From: Panopea generosa
Taxonomy: Eukaryota > Mollusca > Bivalvia > Adapedonta > Hiatellidae
DNA length: 64,000 nucleotides
Direction: 5' to 3'
Assembly: GCA_029582155.1 (NCBI GenBank)
Contig: CM055903.1
Span: 41,151,353 to 41,215,352 of the forward strand
How positions within the stretch are numbered: the first letter of the stretch is position 1; each line of letters begins with the position of its first letter. Shown in pieces: positions 19,557-31,372 of this stretch. The notes beneath the pieces were generated by a model that worked only from the letters and a program-made list of their open reading frames with translations, made no database searches and was not told the DNA's origin. The translations under genes were made by a program, and so were the position numbers.

Positions 19557-20837
19557 TCTGCACAGACTCGAAAAGAACTTGATTTTCAGGTGGTGTCTTG
19601 AAAAGTGCTTGGATTTGCATTACTGTCTGAAAATGCACTTGAGTGCTTGAAAAGTATATGGATTTCATAAAATGAGCTGCTTGCCAATAAAAACATAAAA
19701 AACTAGATGATTGAAAAAAGAAACATCAAAAATGTATACAAACATACTTCCAAAACAATGATTTTTCAGTTCATTTAGTACTTCTTGATGAGACATATTT
19801 CTGATCATTTTCTCGAGATCGGCAACCGCTCAGCAGTTTCCATAAAGCGTTCAGTAGTTTTGTAGCTATTGTTTGTTTCCGTCATTGTATCCATAAAAAC
19901 CCGATCTACAGAAATTATTAAAAATAAAATACAAATGGCGACTGGGTTGTGAACCAGAAGCAGGTCTGCTGACCGTGAATTAACTAAAATATTATGGATA
20001 TATGCATGTTTGCCCGTAAATGACTGTTTTAGCCGAATATTGCTGTGTGCGGGAAGTTAAAAGTGACAAACATAAAGGTCTTGGCACAGATTGCAATAAA
20101 ATAATTGATTTGTCTCAGATAGACAAGAGTGCGCTGATGTCGTCTACAAAAAGCGACTGACACAAAATGAACTTGTCAATTAATAAGTGGACTGCATGTT
20201 AAACGTTGAAAATTTGGTATGTTGTTTATATACATTTATACATTTATATACTGGTCTTGAAAACAGAAAATTGTCCTGGAAAAGTCCTTGAATTTTATCT
20301 CGACATTTCTGTATGAACCATGCTGAAAAGCTTCTGGCACATAAGCATGAATTGAAAAAACAAAAAAGACATTTATAATAAATAAAAAAGAAACTAAAAT
20401 ATTTTCAAATTTTCTTTTCAAAATTATTTCACATTTGTCTGGAAATATGATACTTAGGTAAAACCAAATGTCTGAAAATGTATAAAATAACAGTTTATCG
20501 ATTTGTATTTAATTTGAAATGTAAATCACAAGAGGAAAGAGATTTGCAAAGAGACTGCGCATACTAAATCTCTCGTAACAACGAATATAATATACAAATA
20601 GGTTTGTCTACGTCTGCTGCAATTGAAGTTTCAATATTTATTGTCAAACAATAATTTATTCAAATACAGTAAAAAAACATCAGAAACTTTAAGGATGCTT
20701 CTTTATGGTTACCATAATTCTTGATTTCTTTGTTTTGATTTGTGTATAACATTGGAATATTAGTGCTGCAGTTCTTGTTAAAATTTATATTCTTTGGTAT
20801 TGATAGTGAATTTTATTAATGGATTTACATTATTAAA
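19557..20837. other. Unassigned interval
   Basis: Long AT-rich stretch. Near 19580-19650 there are loosely repeated CTTGA..AAAGTGCTTGGATTT phrases. No gene is supported. Confidence 0.45.
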
Positions 20838-21004
20838 CGCCATCTTGAACGCATGATAAGTTAGATACGGCATATCCGGTTCTATTAATGCAGCAAGACC
20901 TAAGAATTAATCGGAGCAGACGGTGACCCTTCCTTAATTCCCCAAGTAGCTGGCAAACTTTCTTACATAAAGTTTTTCAGACCGAACTAGGCTCAAACTT
21001 GTGA
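20838..21004 (-). mobile_element. SINE-B copy, partial
   Basis: Plus-strand order AAACGCCATCTTGAACGC, GGCATATCCGGTTCTATTAA, GCTGGCAAACTTTCTTACAT, GACCGAACTAGGCTCAAAC is the reverse complement of the SINE-B body up to the B box. Confidence 0.65.
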
Positions 21005-22100
21005 AAAATATCAAAAATGTCCGTAAATTGTACAGAAATAACAAAACAATATATTAAAACTCTGTGGTTTATGATGCATACGTACCAGTAATTTTGTTCC
21101 ATAAGCAACAAATTAAGTGGTTGCAACTTCAACCTTTTTCATTACTCCGAGTGAAATGTATTTGTAGCTAACTGAAAAAGATTGAGCTGAGCTGACTTCA
21201 AAGCATTAACTGAAATACGAATTAGTTACTGAGGGTGATTTTACAATTTTTATTGTAAGTTTTACTTTTTTGAAGTAAGAATTATGCTAGACTACAGTCT
21301 GTCTCGGCCAAGTGTATTTCCGCAGAAATTATGTAGGGAATATTTTTTTGGTGAGAATATTAAACCATAAAGTTTTAAACCCACATCAAAGATTAAAGGT
21401 CGTCGACAGCTGTTGGGAAAATGAAACATAGTATTGTGTGCAGAATATTGTCATATTCAATCTCTTGCAGTATGTCCAACATTGCATTCCCCTAGATTTG
21501 CCATATCTGAAAGTTGATTGGTTAATAAGGGGTCATGTGATTGAGAATAATGATTGGTCATTTGTAGCAAGTGGACAGATGGTCAAAACAAGCAGCATGA
21601 CAATTTGGGACAGAGCTTTTAATTAAATCGCTTGATACAATGTATTATGAATTGATTTTGTATAAATGATAAAATGTCAATCATGAATTTTCGAAAATAC
21701 GAATATCAGAAATAATACGCTAATGGTTCAAGCAGATATAGTTCATATGGGACATTTTAATATAATATACTGAACATAACAGCTAACCTGCCACTTTTGT
21801 ATTCCCAATATCTTTGTCGATATATTGAGAAGTTTTATTAAAAGTTGTATACAACATCACCATTTTTTTTGTTTTTTTTATTCAAGTCCAAATTTCAAGG
21901 AAATAGCGTTAATACTTTTTGAGAAAATTCATAAAATGTCAAGTACATTAACAGTCGGGTGTTGGGTTAGCTGTTCAGTTCAGTAGCAAGTTAGCTGTTC
22001 AGTTCAGTATATCTACATTTACCATTGATAATAAACTCACACACTGTAACTATAAATATTTCTAATAATGTTGCTGATGTTGATTTAATTCTTATATTTG
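21005..22100. other. Unassigned interval with a small duplication
   Basis: A direct repeat of GTTAGCTGTTCAGTTCAGTA lies near 21966-22010. The 62-codon plus frame at 21438 has no supporting context. Confidence 0.45.
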
Positions 22101-22336
22101 GGTCTGTTGCTGAGTGATCTAAGGTGCTGTCTCAACATCACTTACCTCTCACCACTAAAGTTGCAGGTTCAAGTCCCGCTCATTCAAAAAAACTTTATGT
22201 GAGAAAGTATGCCAGTTACGGTGGTTCTTCTCAGATTGATTCAGAAGTCTTCCTCGGCCAATAAAATCTAGACATGCCATATATTATGACCTGAAATGTG
22301 TTCAAACATGGCATTAAACCTCATTCAAAAAAAAAA
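22101..22336 (+). mobile_element. SINE-B copy
   Basis: TTGCTGAGTGATCTAAGGTG, the B box GCAGGTTCAAGTCCCG, the body AACTTTATGTGAGAAAGT, ACCTGAAATGTGTTC, and a poly(A) tail. Confidence 0.88.
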
Positions 22337-22416
22337 GTCATATATTTTATATATTGACCTTGAGGTATGGTCCTACTATGTGGTCCAAGTATGGTCCTAT
22401 AGTATCAGTTCCCTAA

Positions 22417-22682
22417 GGGTTCCTCTGTGGCTGAGTGGTCATCTATCTAAGGCACTGCATGCTGTCTTATAATGACCCCTCACTCTTACTGCTGAGGTCA
22501 TGGGTCTGAGACCAGCTGTATAAAAAAAAACTTTATGTGAGAAAGTATGCCCATTAATTACTTTCGAAGAGCTGGTGGTTCTACTGGGATTCATTCTGAG
22601 GTATTCCTCCACCCATAAAACTGAATATGCCATATATAACCTGTTGAAAATGGCGTAATATAAACCCCACTTCAAATAAAAA
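22417..22682 (+). mobile_element. SINE-B copy, second of a pair
   Basis: GGGTTCCTCTGTGGCTGAGT starts the head. ATGGGTCTGAGACCAGC is a mutated B box. The body and tail match the preceding copy 80 bp upstream, so this is a same-orientation SINE pair. Confidence 0.85.
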
Positions 22683-23044
22683 ATAGTTCCGAGACAGCAA
22701 TTGAGTCTCCAGCAAAAAAAAAAAACAGGCGAAAATAAATAAGATGATCACTTTCTATAGTTTGTAACACTGTCATACTTGACAGCTTAAAACGCGTTGA
22801 TTAACAGACTCTCGCACATAAAGCATTTAGCAATTAGCGTAATCAATATAATTGATTAATCCTGAATATGTTGCCGATGGTGTGGATACCTGATTCTCTG
22901 GGTTACATTTGATGTGGTGACATTTTTCTGCACTATCAATCGCCAATCAATCAGTATCAACATTATCATACTGGGGCTTGTTATGAAAATGTATGGATTT
23001 GTCATTTGTATCACTTTTTTGTAAATAGAATTGCACTGACTTAC
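22683..23044. other. Unassigned interval
   Basis: AT-rich with no recognised feature. Confidence 0.45.
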
Positions 23045-23501
23045 CTTAAAGGTAGTAGTGTCAGGAAAAACACTAAAAAATTATCAAATTGATCCTAAGT
23101 ATTTCATTAAGAAATTGAATGGATTCGTATATATTTTGAAGTCCTACAAAACATGATGAAACGAAATCCCTATTTTTAAAAATAGACAGCACTTAAATAC
23201 TGCTTAATGACCATCACATCACCATTTAGACTCTAAGATGAAAGAAATTTTACAGTATATAAACCAGTGGTGACAAAATATGTTTTAAAAAGATTTGCAG
23301 GAAATCTATTTTAGTCTAACCTGAGCGCTTAACATTAGGCCAAGATAGGGAACTGCTTTTCAATATATCATTTTGGCACGTTTAAATAGATATATTTATG
23401 GCAATACAGGGTCAGTGTGCAATATATGGGCATGATATACTGGGGGAAAATGTTTTAAGCCAATTTTAAAGTTTTGAATAATCCTGATATACTTCCTTTA
23501 A
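23045..23501. mobile_element. Interspersed element family T
   Basis: Starts CTTAAAGGTAGTA and ends ATACTTCCTTTAA, giving short TTAAAGG-type inverted ends. Internal landmarks are AATAGACAGCACTTAAATAC, GACCATCACATCACC and TTTTCAATATATCATTTTGG. Relatives lie at 24779 and 33048. TTAA at both tips could be a target duplication (piggyBac/Kolobok-like) or part of the ends. Confidence 0.65.
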
Positions 23502-23640
23502 TGATGATGTCAGAAAAGTTTCTTTAAACTTTAAGCGATATAAAATATCTAATGAGCTTATGATAATATTTTTTTGCTTGTGATTTGACTTGTGATCTAA
23601 ATCTAAAGTTTAATGATAATTTTATTTTCCCTCTTCCTTA

Positions 23641-23809
23641 TACAGTCAAACCTTTTTTAAGCAGCCAGTCAAAGGAAAGGGGCAAATGTGGCCTTTTAAA
23701 AGAGGGGTCATTGCTTAATAACGGTTTGTTTGCTCTGATAGCTTAGACATGGGAAATAGCAAATATGGTTGCTTAATAAAGGGTGACTGCTTACACAGGT
23801 TTGACTGTA
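23641..23809. mobile_element. MITE family M, complete copy
   Basis: TA, CAGTCAAACCTTTTTTAAGC at the left, and TACACAGGTTTGACTG plus TA at the right. It keeps AAATAGCAAATATGGTTGC, then TTAATAAAGG. This is the best-preserved inverted-repeat pair of the family in the window. Confidence 0.82.
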
Positions 23810-24778
23810 TTATGGTTTGAAATTTGATGATAATAATATTTCCCTCATATTTTATCTTGTGGTCTGAAATTTGATGTGGTTAAATATTTGTTTTCTTGTG
23901 TTTTACCTGGTGGTCTAAAAACGTCCGAGAGCCCTTCTTTTCTGAAAGTTTTATTTTTGTACTAAGATTATACCATCAAATGCCAGATATATTTTTGGCC
24001 TAATATTTTTAACTGTTGTTGGAAGCGTGAGTTAAATAATGTATAGAGGAAATCCCCTAAAATTGTCTTGCAATAAAAAAGCAATGAACTGGGTGAAAAA
24101 AAGATATCTCCATTTTCTTGAAATAAACAAATCACACTTCTTTTCATGAAAATCAAGACTGATTCCATCCTCAATAGAAATGCAAATTTGAGACCATTCA
24201 TGGCCCATTCTGTGTCCAAAACCAATATTAGTTTATATTCTCCTGGCCTTGATTGTCACATATTGCTTCCTAATGAAGCAATAAGAGGTCCTAATGCGAG
24301 GCCTGACGGACGATATTTCCACAATATCGTTGCCGCGCGGATGAATGTTTGACACATCTGTATAGAGCCATGACTCTGTGACTCACCTACTCCCTGTCAT
24401 ACCCAGCAATTGACTCCATATTTTAAAAAAAACACAAAAGAAATGAAAATTCTGATTGTCCAATCGTTCAATCAGGCAGAGTATGAAAATGCTCGCTCTT
24501 TGATCTGCGTGATATTGTTGCAACAATGAACTGCTGTAGATGAAAAATGAGATGATGGTTATTCTATGGCTTTGAATTAATCCATGCCCATGTGTGAATG
24601 AAAACAATTCAACATTTTATATCTTTTGGTTCTATGTAGACAATGGATTTCAATCGTCACCATGGAGAAATAAATGTGTTTCAAGCTGAAAATATGTTGT
24701 GTACTGGTTGTTATTGTTTCTGTGATTGGTTTTGGAAAGCTCTGTCGGAAAATTTTAAATTTCGCAAGATGAAAATCA
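23810..24778. other. Unassigned interval
   Basis: Three TTTGAA..TTTGATG phrases lie near 23815-23890. Frames at 23968, 24146, 24383 and 24577 overlap one another on both strands and have no motif. A somewhat more GC-rich spot (near 24290-24350) shows no gene signal. Confidence 0.4.
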
Positions 24779-25130
24779 TTAAAAGTTATCAGGGAAAATG
24801 TAATAAATGTCTTAAAAAATAAAATTATTGTTAAAATGGATAAAAAGCTTCTCATTATCATAAATAAATAAATAAATCTGTATTATTTGGTATATTTACC
24901 CTAAAATGACCATTTTACGCGGGAAATCTATTTCAATCTAATCTAGGCATGTCGTCCATTAGTTAGAAAATCCTTTTTCAATATATTATTTTGTCATGGT
25001 TAAATAGACATCTTTATGGTAATATGGGGTCAGTGAGTATATAATTATTATAGTCTTGATTTTTTGGGAAATATGTTTTTATCCAATTTTAAAATTGTGA
25101 AAATTCCTTATAATTATATGCTCCCTTTAA
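24779..25130. mobile_element. Element family T, internally deleted
   Basis: ATTAAAAGTTATCAGGGAAA starts it and CTCCCTTTAA ends it. ACGCGGGAAATCTATTTCAA, TTTTTCAATATATTATTTTG and GGGGTCAGTG match the 23045 copy. The central segment is absent. Confidence 0.55.
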
Positions 25131-25502
25131 TAAGCATGTTCTTGTATTATTAACTGCTGTTTATAGTGATGCATATATCTATATAACCATCTGAAACTAC
25201 CTGGATGTTCATGTTTTAGAAGTTAATAGCATTTTTCATAAAACTTGTGAAGCCACGCTATAAGTTTTGAAAATATTAATAAAAAGTTTTTAAAAAATAC
25301 TGTTGGTATTTTTTTTTTGCACTCCATCTAACATTATGATATAAATTGATGGAAAAGTTTCTTATTTGTTTTTTGTCATGAATGACCATGAATACATGAA
25401 ATATGATGTGTTTCAATACTTTACAAGAGTTATTTCCCTTTACAAAATACTGGGGTATTTAATTTCATATTTACAAATTTATTATATTATTCATATATAT
25501 AT
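25131..25502. other. Unassigned interval
   Basis: AT-rich sequence between a T element and a Q element. Nothing recognised. Confidence 0.45.
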
Positions 25503-25655
25503 AAGAGGATCTTACGTGAGTACTCATTTATTATTGAATTTATGAAATGAGTTTGAAAAAATATATTATGCGAGGTTCTGTCGAGCATTATATCAATTTT
25601 CCCAATGAGTTTAATACATTCGATAATAAATGAACATGAATGTAAGGTTTGTTTT
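25503..25655. mobile_element. MITE family Q, second copy
   Basis: GAGGATCTTACGTGAGTACT, AAATGAGTTTGAAAA, ATTATGCGAGGTTCTGTCGA and CCCAATGAGTTTAATACA parallel the 16686 copy. The inverted arms have changed sequence together (GAGTTTG versus CAAGTTG). Confidence 0.65.
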
Positions 25656-26711
25656 ACCACATAACTCAGGAAAGTTTTACATTTACCATTTATTTAACAG
25701 ATCACCTCTGTAAGGTCGAATGAGGAAAAATCGAGCATATCAGTTTCCTTTAGTCATTATATGATGTAACATCTAAAAATAACCTCATATCACCAAGACA
25801 TATCAATGTCATTTGCAATATTTGGGCAACTTGGAAAGTACTTCACTATTTTAAATGAAAAAAAAAAAAAATGAGCGATGATTCGGAAGTGATATTACAT
25901 TAGGTTTATATCAAAAATTTGTCATGGGTTTGTTACACTCCTAGCTGCACCGTAAATGATGTGATAAACATACATAAATAAAGTTATATAAATTCATCTA
26001 AATTACCTGATAGGTGTCCCTTTGAAATTGGACTGTAAAGAGAATAAATAAAAACTGGTCATATTAATTCAAGTAACATAAGAGAGGTGTTAAAAACAAA
26101 TTTTCCAATAAAGGGACATGTCTTTCTTAATAATTGATATTTTTAAGCAAAATATTAAATGTAAAGACAACAAATTATATTTCATTAAGTGTATCGCTTT
26201 ATATGTATGTATTAAAAAATATCCTACATAATAACTATTTTAATTCATGTCCTTACAGTCAACAATTTTTAAAAAAATAATAATTATAAAAAGAGATATG
26301 GTATTTTTTCTGAAAACTTTTTGAATTCCCCTCTACAGTGCAAATCCATTATTTTCCTCCTCTGAGAGATAATGGCCTTGCACAATAACTTTGGTTGTCA
26401 TTCCAGAAGGTGTTTTACACCCACTTTCCAATAAACCAGTTTTATAAATTGTCACATAGAGACCTATTCAAATTTATTTCACAACGAAGGAGTCACAAAT
26501 GACCGATAAAATATTTTAGCGATGCATTTTCATGGTAGATGATACAATTATACTATCAGTTAAGCTGAACATGCATTTTTTCTTTTTGCACTTTCTCGAG
26601 GATCTCGATGAGTGATTTCTAAGCATAAAATTTTTAATGAGAACATATTTTATGTTGGTGATGAATTATTTCCATGTAGATGTTTGAAGAGAATGTTGAC
26701 AATACATTGTT
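25656..26711. other. Unassigned interval
   Basis: AT-rich with no coding or repeat signal. Confidence 0.45.
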
Positions 26712-26929
26712 TTAACCCTATACTTCGTATGGACACCTTTGAACACCTCTAATATAGAAGGCTTTTGAAAATGGTGCAGAACCAGTTCTGAGTAATCAGA
26801 ACAGGTTCTGCACTGTTTTCTGCTCTATCAGAATAAATAGGTAAAATGTATCTATACATGGAGATTGACTATGTGTGGCTTTTGAGTTTGGAAGAGTCCA
26901 GTTAAAATGCATATGGAATAAAGAGTTAA
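26712..26929 (+). mobile_element. MITE family P, divergent subfamily
   Basis: TTAA at 26712-26715 and 26926-26929. Ends are CCCTATACTTCGTATGG and GGAATAAAGAG. The central palindrome (26772-26815) is shorter and has a different stem: GTGCAGAACC-A-GTTCTGA against TCAGAAC-A-GGTTCTGCAC. It keeps the A-A mismatch seen in the other copies. Confidence 0.8.
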
Positions 26930-26940
26930 AAGTTATTTTT

Positions 26941-27125
26941 TATACATTGATTGTGAAACAAATTCTTATAATTTAGGCGAATCACACTCAAAGTCATCCT
27001 AGGTAAGAATCAGTACTACGCATATCTAGCCCTAGGACACTACACACAGTTGTGGCAGAGGATCGAACCCATGATCCTCTGATACTGGGTTCCATGCTCT
27101 ACCACTAAATCACATGCTCCATACT
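26941..27125 (-). mobile_element. SINE-C copy
   Basis: Inverted body (GCGAATCACACTCAAAGTC, AGAATCAGTACTACGCATAT), B box (GAGGATCGAACCCATGATCC) and A box (CTCTACCACTAAATCACATG). Confidence 0.82.
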
Positions 27126-27187
27126 TTTGACAATATATGAATGTTAAATGTTCTGTATTAGATATATTGGAAGGATAAAGAAACGCT

Positions 27188-27370
27188 GGGTGAAGTTCAA
27201 ATTATAAAACTATTGTAAGTGATATTTACAGTTTAAGAATATGCCTGTAAAGGTATTTCGTTAATAAAAATTATAATGATCATAATGACAAATCATTGTT
27301 TAAATACCTTTACATACATATTCTAAAACTGTAAATACCGCATACAATTGCAACTTTGAAATACACCTGC
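27188..27370. mobile_element. Palindromic MITE V (single copy here)
   Basis: The left arm GGTGAAGTTCAAATT..TTTACAGTTTAAGAATATG, then CCTGTAAAGGTATTT, pairs with AAATACCTTTACATACATAT, then TCTAAAACTGTAAATA, and TTGAAATACACC. Arms are about 80 bp and the loop about 30 bp. Confidence 0.65.
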
Positions 27371-27440
27371 CATTTGTATAATTATATTTAGAGGGCTATG
27401 TTAAGTGTGAGCGAGTTAATAAACCCTCTTTTAATACCCC

Positions 27441-27550
27441 TTCAGTGGAGCAGCAGAGCAGTGGATAGAGTGTTGGCCACTCACACCAGGTTTTGGGGTC
27501 GATACCAGGCTCGGCTTGATGCAAAGTTTGCTAAAAAATCAACACGGAGT
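27441..27550 (+). mobile_element. SINE-D copy, 3'-truncated
   Basis: CAGAGCAGTGGATAGAGTGT (A box), GGTTTTGGGGTCGATACC (B box), CAGGCTCGGCTTGATGC, then the element degrades. Confidence 0.7.
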
Positions 27551-27805
27551 ACAAACTCTACTAATGAAATTACTTAATTCAAACAATATGAAACTAAGCA
27601 CATTTCGTAACTGCAATGTGTTTGATTTGATATCAGATCTTACACCTGTATAATTACCAGCATATTTGGAAATCTGGGAATGAAAAATTATCCTCATCTT
27701 TTTAATTTTGGCGGTAAATTACCCTCTTATGAAATCCCAGGCTTTTTGTTTTAATTAAGTATAAAAATCAGACCACAAAGAGGGGTGTTAAATAAATGTC
27801 AAGTG

Positions 27806-28016
27806 TGGACCACGTGGTCCAGTGGTAAAGCACTGAACCCATGACCGGAGGGTTGTGGGTTCGATCCTCTGCCATGGCTATATGTGGTGTCCTTGAGCAA
27901 GACACTTTTCTGCATATGCTTAGTACTAGTTCTAACCAGGAAGACTTCGAGCATGATTTGCCTAAGTTGTATGAACTTGTTTCACAATCAAAGTAAAATA
28001 AATAAGTTTAAACTAA
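27806..28016 (+). mobile_element. SINE-C copy, full length
   Basis: The head ACGTGGTCCAGTGGTAAAGC, the B box GGTTGTGGGTTCGATCC, TGTCCTTGAGCAAGACAC, TTAGTACTAGTTCTAACCAG, then GAACTTGTTTCACAATCAAA and an AAATAAATAAGTTT tail. It serves as the family reference. Confidence 0.9.
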
Positions 28017-28378
28017 ATGTTATGAGTAAATACTAAAAGTTACCATCAGGTACTCTCCAGTAACATCGGTGGAACAGTTAAATTTTCTCCCGTATCAGCC
28101 TGACTCAAGTGTAGTGTAGTGTATGGCACTAGTTATTGTTATTAATGATAATAGTAATAACAATCATAAATTCTTTATTTTTAAAAGGTAACATATTTAG
28201 ATCATACAATAGTATAAAACTTATCTACCATGTGGCTTTCTAAACAACATTTAATAGAAACATGGAATAAATGGCAAGCACGTGTAAACAATTAAAATAG
28301 AAACATGGAATAAGTAGCAAACACATGTTAACAATTAAAAAGGGAAAGGTATAATACACAAACACCTGGGAGGGGGAA
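28017..28378. other. Unassigned interval
   Basis: Contains an inexact direct repeat of AAACATGGAATAAATGGCAA near 28258 and 28302. No gene. Confidence 0.45.
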
Positions 28379-28421
28379 GAAAGAAAAGAAAGAAGAAAGA
28401 AAATGAAAGAAAGAAAAGATT
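28379..28421. repeat. Purine-rich GAAA/AAAG microsatellite
   Basis: About 40 bp of imperfect GAAA repeats on the plus strand. Confidence 0.85.
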
Positions 28422-28469
28422 GCTGACAATAAGGTCTTGTTAAGAAAAATGGAGTGTCACTTTTACTAA

Positions 28470-28660
28470 GTGTTATTCTCTGTGGTTGAGAGGTCTAAGG
28501 TGCTGCCATCCAATAACCATTTATCTCACCACTGAGGTAATAGATTGGAGCCCATCTCAGTCAAAAAATTGTGAGATTGAAATTTTGGCAGTTATCTTGT
28601 GGAAGAATGGTGGTTCTTGTCAGATTCATTCTCAGATCTTCTTCCTCCTCTGGATCTTGA
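28470..28660 (+). mobile_element. SINE-B part of a SINE-B/SINE-A chimera
   Basis: GTGGTTGAGAGGTCTAAGGT starts the head. TAGATTGGAGCCC is a weak B box, and GGTGGTTCTTGTCAGATTC is the body. It stops near TCTTCTTCCTCCTC, where SINE-A sequence takes over in the same orientation. Confidence 0.7.
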
Positions 28661-28917
28661 TGATCACTGTCATGTATCAATCTAGAGGTCGTGAGTTCGA
28701 ATCCCCACCTTGCAACAGTCTCGGTGAAGATTGATATACGACATTGAGTCTCATTATCATTTGTCTCTCACCACTGATTCAAGTGGGAAAGTTATCAGTT
28801 ACTTACAGAGATGGGGTGTGCTTGCGTACTGGTTAATCCTAGTAAACAGTGGTTAGTTTAACTGATTGTCTGTTAGCCCTCGATGGCATAAAATGAAGCT
28901 AAATATTCAATCAGTTA
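28661..28917 (+). mobile_element. SINE-A part of a SINE-B/SINE-A chimera
   Basis: The A box is missing. The sequence enters just before the B box (GAGGTCGTGAGTTCGAATCC) and runs through a well-kept body to ATATTCAATCAGTTAA. It follows SINE-B without a recognisable duplication. Confidence 0.75.
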
Positions 28918-28943
28918 ATTTGGATAACTGCAGTTTTTGCTTT

Positions 28944-29184
28944 TTAACGCTTTACTTCATATAGACACCTTTGGACACCTCTTATATAGATGCCTTTCGA
29001 CACCTTATATAGAATGCTTTTGAATTATTGGGTGAATTATGTTTATATTAACTGACAGAATGGAAAACAGTGCAGGAAGTGTTCAGATTGCTTGTAATGA
29101 GCAATCTGAACTCTTCCTGCACTGTTTTCAATGGCCTTCTATGATTGGTGCGGGAAAACGCGTATTTATGGAGTAAAGGGTTAA
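28944..29184 (-). mobile_element. MITE family P
   Basis: TTAA at 28944-28947 and 29181-29184. The orientation is inverted relative to other copies: the AGACACCTTTGGACACCTCT side comes first. The 57-nt palindrome lies at 29068-29124. The A-A mismatch of the stem is present in the inverse sense. Confidence 0.87.
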
Positions 29185-30739
29185 TTTCTGCAGAACCTCA
29201 GTCCTGCCAAAACAGGTATCTATGACGACAGAATTTTTTTATCCGAACCTCGAACCCATGAAAGATTCTTACAGTGTGAAATATAATGACAAATATGTTT
29301 AAAGAGAAATCATGGCAAACTTAAGGATGCTTTGATTATCGGAGCCTATTATAAGCAAAAGTTCAAACAAGTTTAATATCCATGGGGCTTATTGCAGCAT
29401 GAACAACCGAGTTTTTAAAAACAGTTTTTCATCTACCAGAAATAAACTGTCTATGAATTCAAGCACTCTAAAGTCTATTTGCTGAATATTTCTATTACAA
29501 CTTAAATTGATTTACAGCATACGCAATGAAAACATTTTAATATTTCATGAAGTAATACCCATTATTAGTTTGTGTTTCTCCGAACTTTTCCATATGCTTA
29601 CATGAAACAACATTAGTTTGGCCTCAGGAGAGACTCGCTTTAAATATCTGCATATTTCGTTAAACAAGAAAAGCAGGCACTTTGAAATTCGACAAAGTGA
29701 AACCCACTATTAGTAAATTACTGCCATACAATATTGAAATGTTATATACCAATAAATATACGCTCAAAACACGAATCTGTCATCATAATTGGCTCAAAAC
29801 TGGCAATTTCATGTTGTTATTAGGATCGTTGGTTTGATACCTGGTGAAAAAAACGGTGTTCATTTCATTCTGGACAGTAAAACAGGTAGATTATGTCATC
29901 CCGGAGAACTGATGGGGCGTATTTAATATTTATAATGATATGGTACCGAGCTGCGCATCAGCATAAGGGTCTTATTTCAGGGTAATTGCAAACTGATGCA
30001 TTATAGTAAATAATAACTGAAAATAAAAACTTAACGGAGATGGTCTTGTATCGTTTACCACCTGTATATTTGAACTGTTAGAAAATAAAGTATATATTTA
30101 ACTTTCACAGATCGAGAATATCATGTGCAAGTGAGTGGGCATGATTTCTTTTGGAATTACGTTGCCAGAAACTTTTTTATTGACTTTCAAAGCATTGAGC
30201 AGGCTAATTAATATTTAGCAGAACATTTTCTTAAAAAAAAAAATTCATTCATGAAGAATATCTCAAAACATTCAAAAAGAATATTTCTTTAAAAATTATT
30301 TATGAAGATTATCTCAAAATGTTTAAGATTTACAAATGGTGAATGACAAAAATTGTCAGAAATTTGAAAAAAAAATTTTTTTTTTTAAAATGATTTTAGT
30401 TAAAAAATGATTTTAAAGGAATTTGATTTATATTTATAAAGGCAGCTTTTGATTTAATCTGTTGTGGCAAGAGATGACTTGAAACACAATGGATTTTTAT
30501 CTCCCTCGCAGGATATTGTGTTGTACAAATTTTGTAAATTTATCCTTATTTCTATCAGGGTTTCCTTTGATCTTTACATATTTGAAAAAGTAAAATGGCT
30601 TATATATAATGTATTTTATAATGAAGAACATTTGAATGGTTTACCTTACATCAAGTAATTACAGTACAATAATTGCATCTTTGAAGGTAAACTAACTGGT
30701 ATTAGTATACATTTCATATTTGAAAATGGTTAATATATA
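29185..30739. other. Unassigned interval
   Basis: AT-rich with no supported gene. The 64-codon plus frame at 30464 has no family match and lies in AT-rich sequence. Confidence 0.45.
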
Positions 30740-30880
30740 TTTTTTAATGGCAGTTTTATGCCATTTTGAACACCCCTCATGTTATATATGGTATATCTAG
30801 TTTTATTGATGGTGGGAGACCTAAGTATGAATCTGAGTATAACCACTGTTCTTGCAACTGGCAAAGTTTTTCGCAAAAAA
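30740..30880 (-). mobile_element. SINE-B 3' portion
   Basis: CATTTTGAACACCCCTCATG, GGTATATCTAGTTTTATTGA, ATAACCACTGTTCTTGCAAC and TGGCAAAG are the inverted SINE-B body. It breaks off at an A-rich run before the head. Confidence 0.65.
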
Positions 30881-30899
30881 AGTGTTTTTTTTACAAAGT

Positions 30900-31100
30900 T
30901 AGCGTGTGGTCCAGTGATAGAGTATCAAATCAAAAATTAGAGGGTCATCATGGTGTTGACCCACGACCATGTGTGGTGTCATATAGAAAGACTCTTTTTC
31001 CACATATGCTTAGGACTGGTACTGCCCGGGAAGACTTCAGACGTAATTTGTATAAGGTGTAATAACTTGTTTCACAATAAAAATAAAATAAATAAGTTTA

Positions 31101-31101
<1 letters not shown>
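30900..31101 (+). mobile_element. SINE-C copy used as an insertion target
   Basis: The head GCGTGTGGTCCAGTGATAGA, a degraded B box, CATATGCTTAGGACTGGTAC, CTTGTTTCACAATAAAAAT, and the tail. SINE-A inserted in the tail at 31101, and the tail resumes after 31370 (AAACTAAG). Confidence 0.8.
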
Positions 31102-31152
<51 letters not shown>

Positions 31153-31370
31153 TTTAGCGTCATTTTTATGCCATCAAGGGCTAACAGACAATAAGTTAAT
31201 CTAACCACTGTTTCCTGGGATCAACCACTACTCGAGCACACCTCATCTCCGCAAGTAACTGATAAATTTCCCACTTGAATCAGTGGTGAGAGACGAATGA
31301 TAATGAGACACAATGTCGTATATCAATCATCATGGAGACTGTTGCCTGGCGGGGGATTAAATAAGTTTAA
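31089..31370 (-). mobile_element. SINE-A, 5'-truncated, with 13-bp target duplication
   Basis: TAAATAAGTTTAA occurs at 31089-31101 and 31358-31370. Between them lies a minus-strand SINE-A with an expanded (ATTG)n tail of a dozen units. The body is intact, but the element ends at GGCGGGGGATT, so the A box and half the B box are missing. Truncation plus duplication fits incomplete reverse transcription. Confidence 0.9.
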
Positions 31371-31372
31371 AC

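Noticed and set aside
27806-27875. Functional tRNA gene with GGTTCGATCC B box
   Set aside because: Same reason: it is a SINE-C head with a conserved SINE body downstream and several sibling copies.
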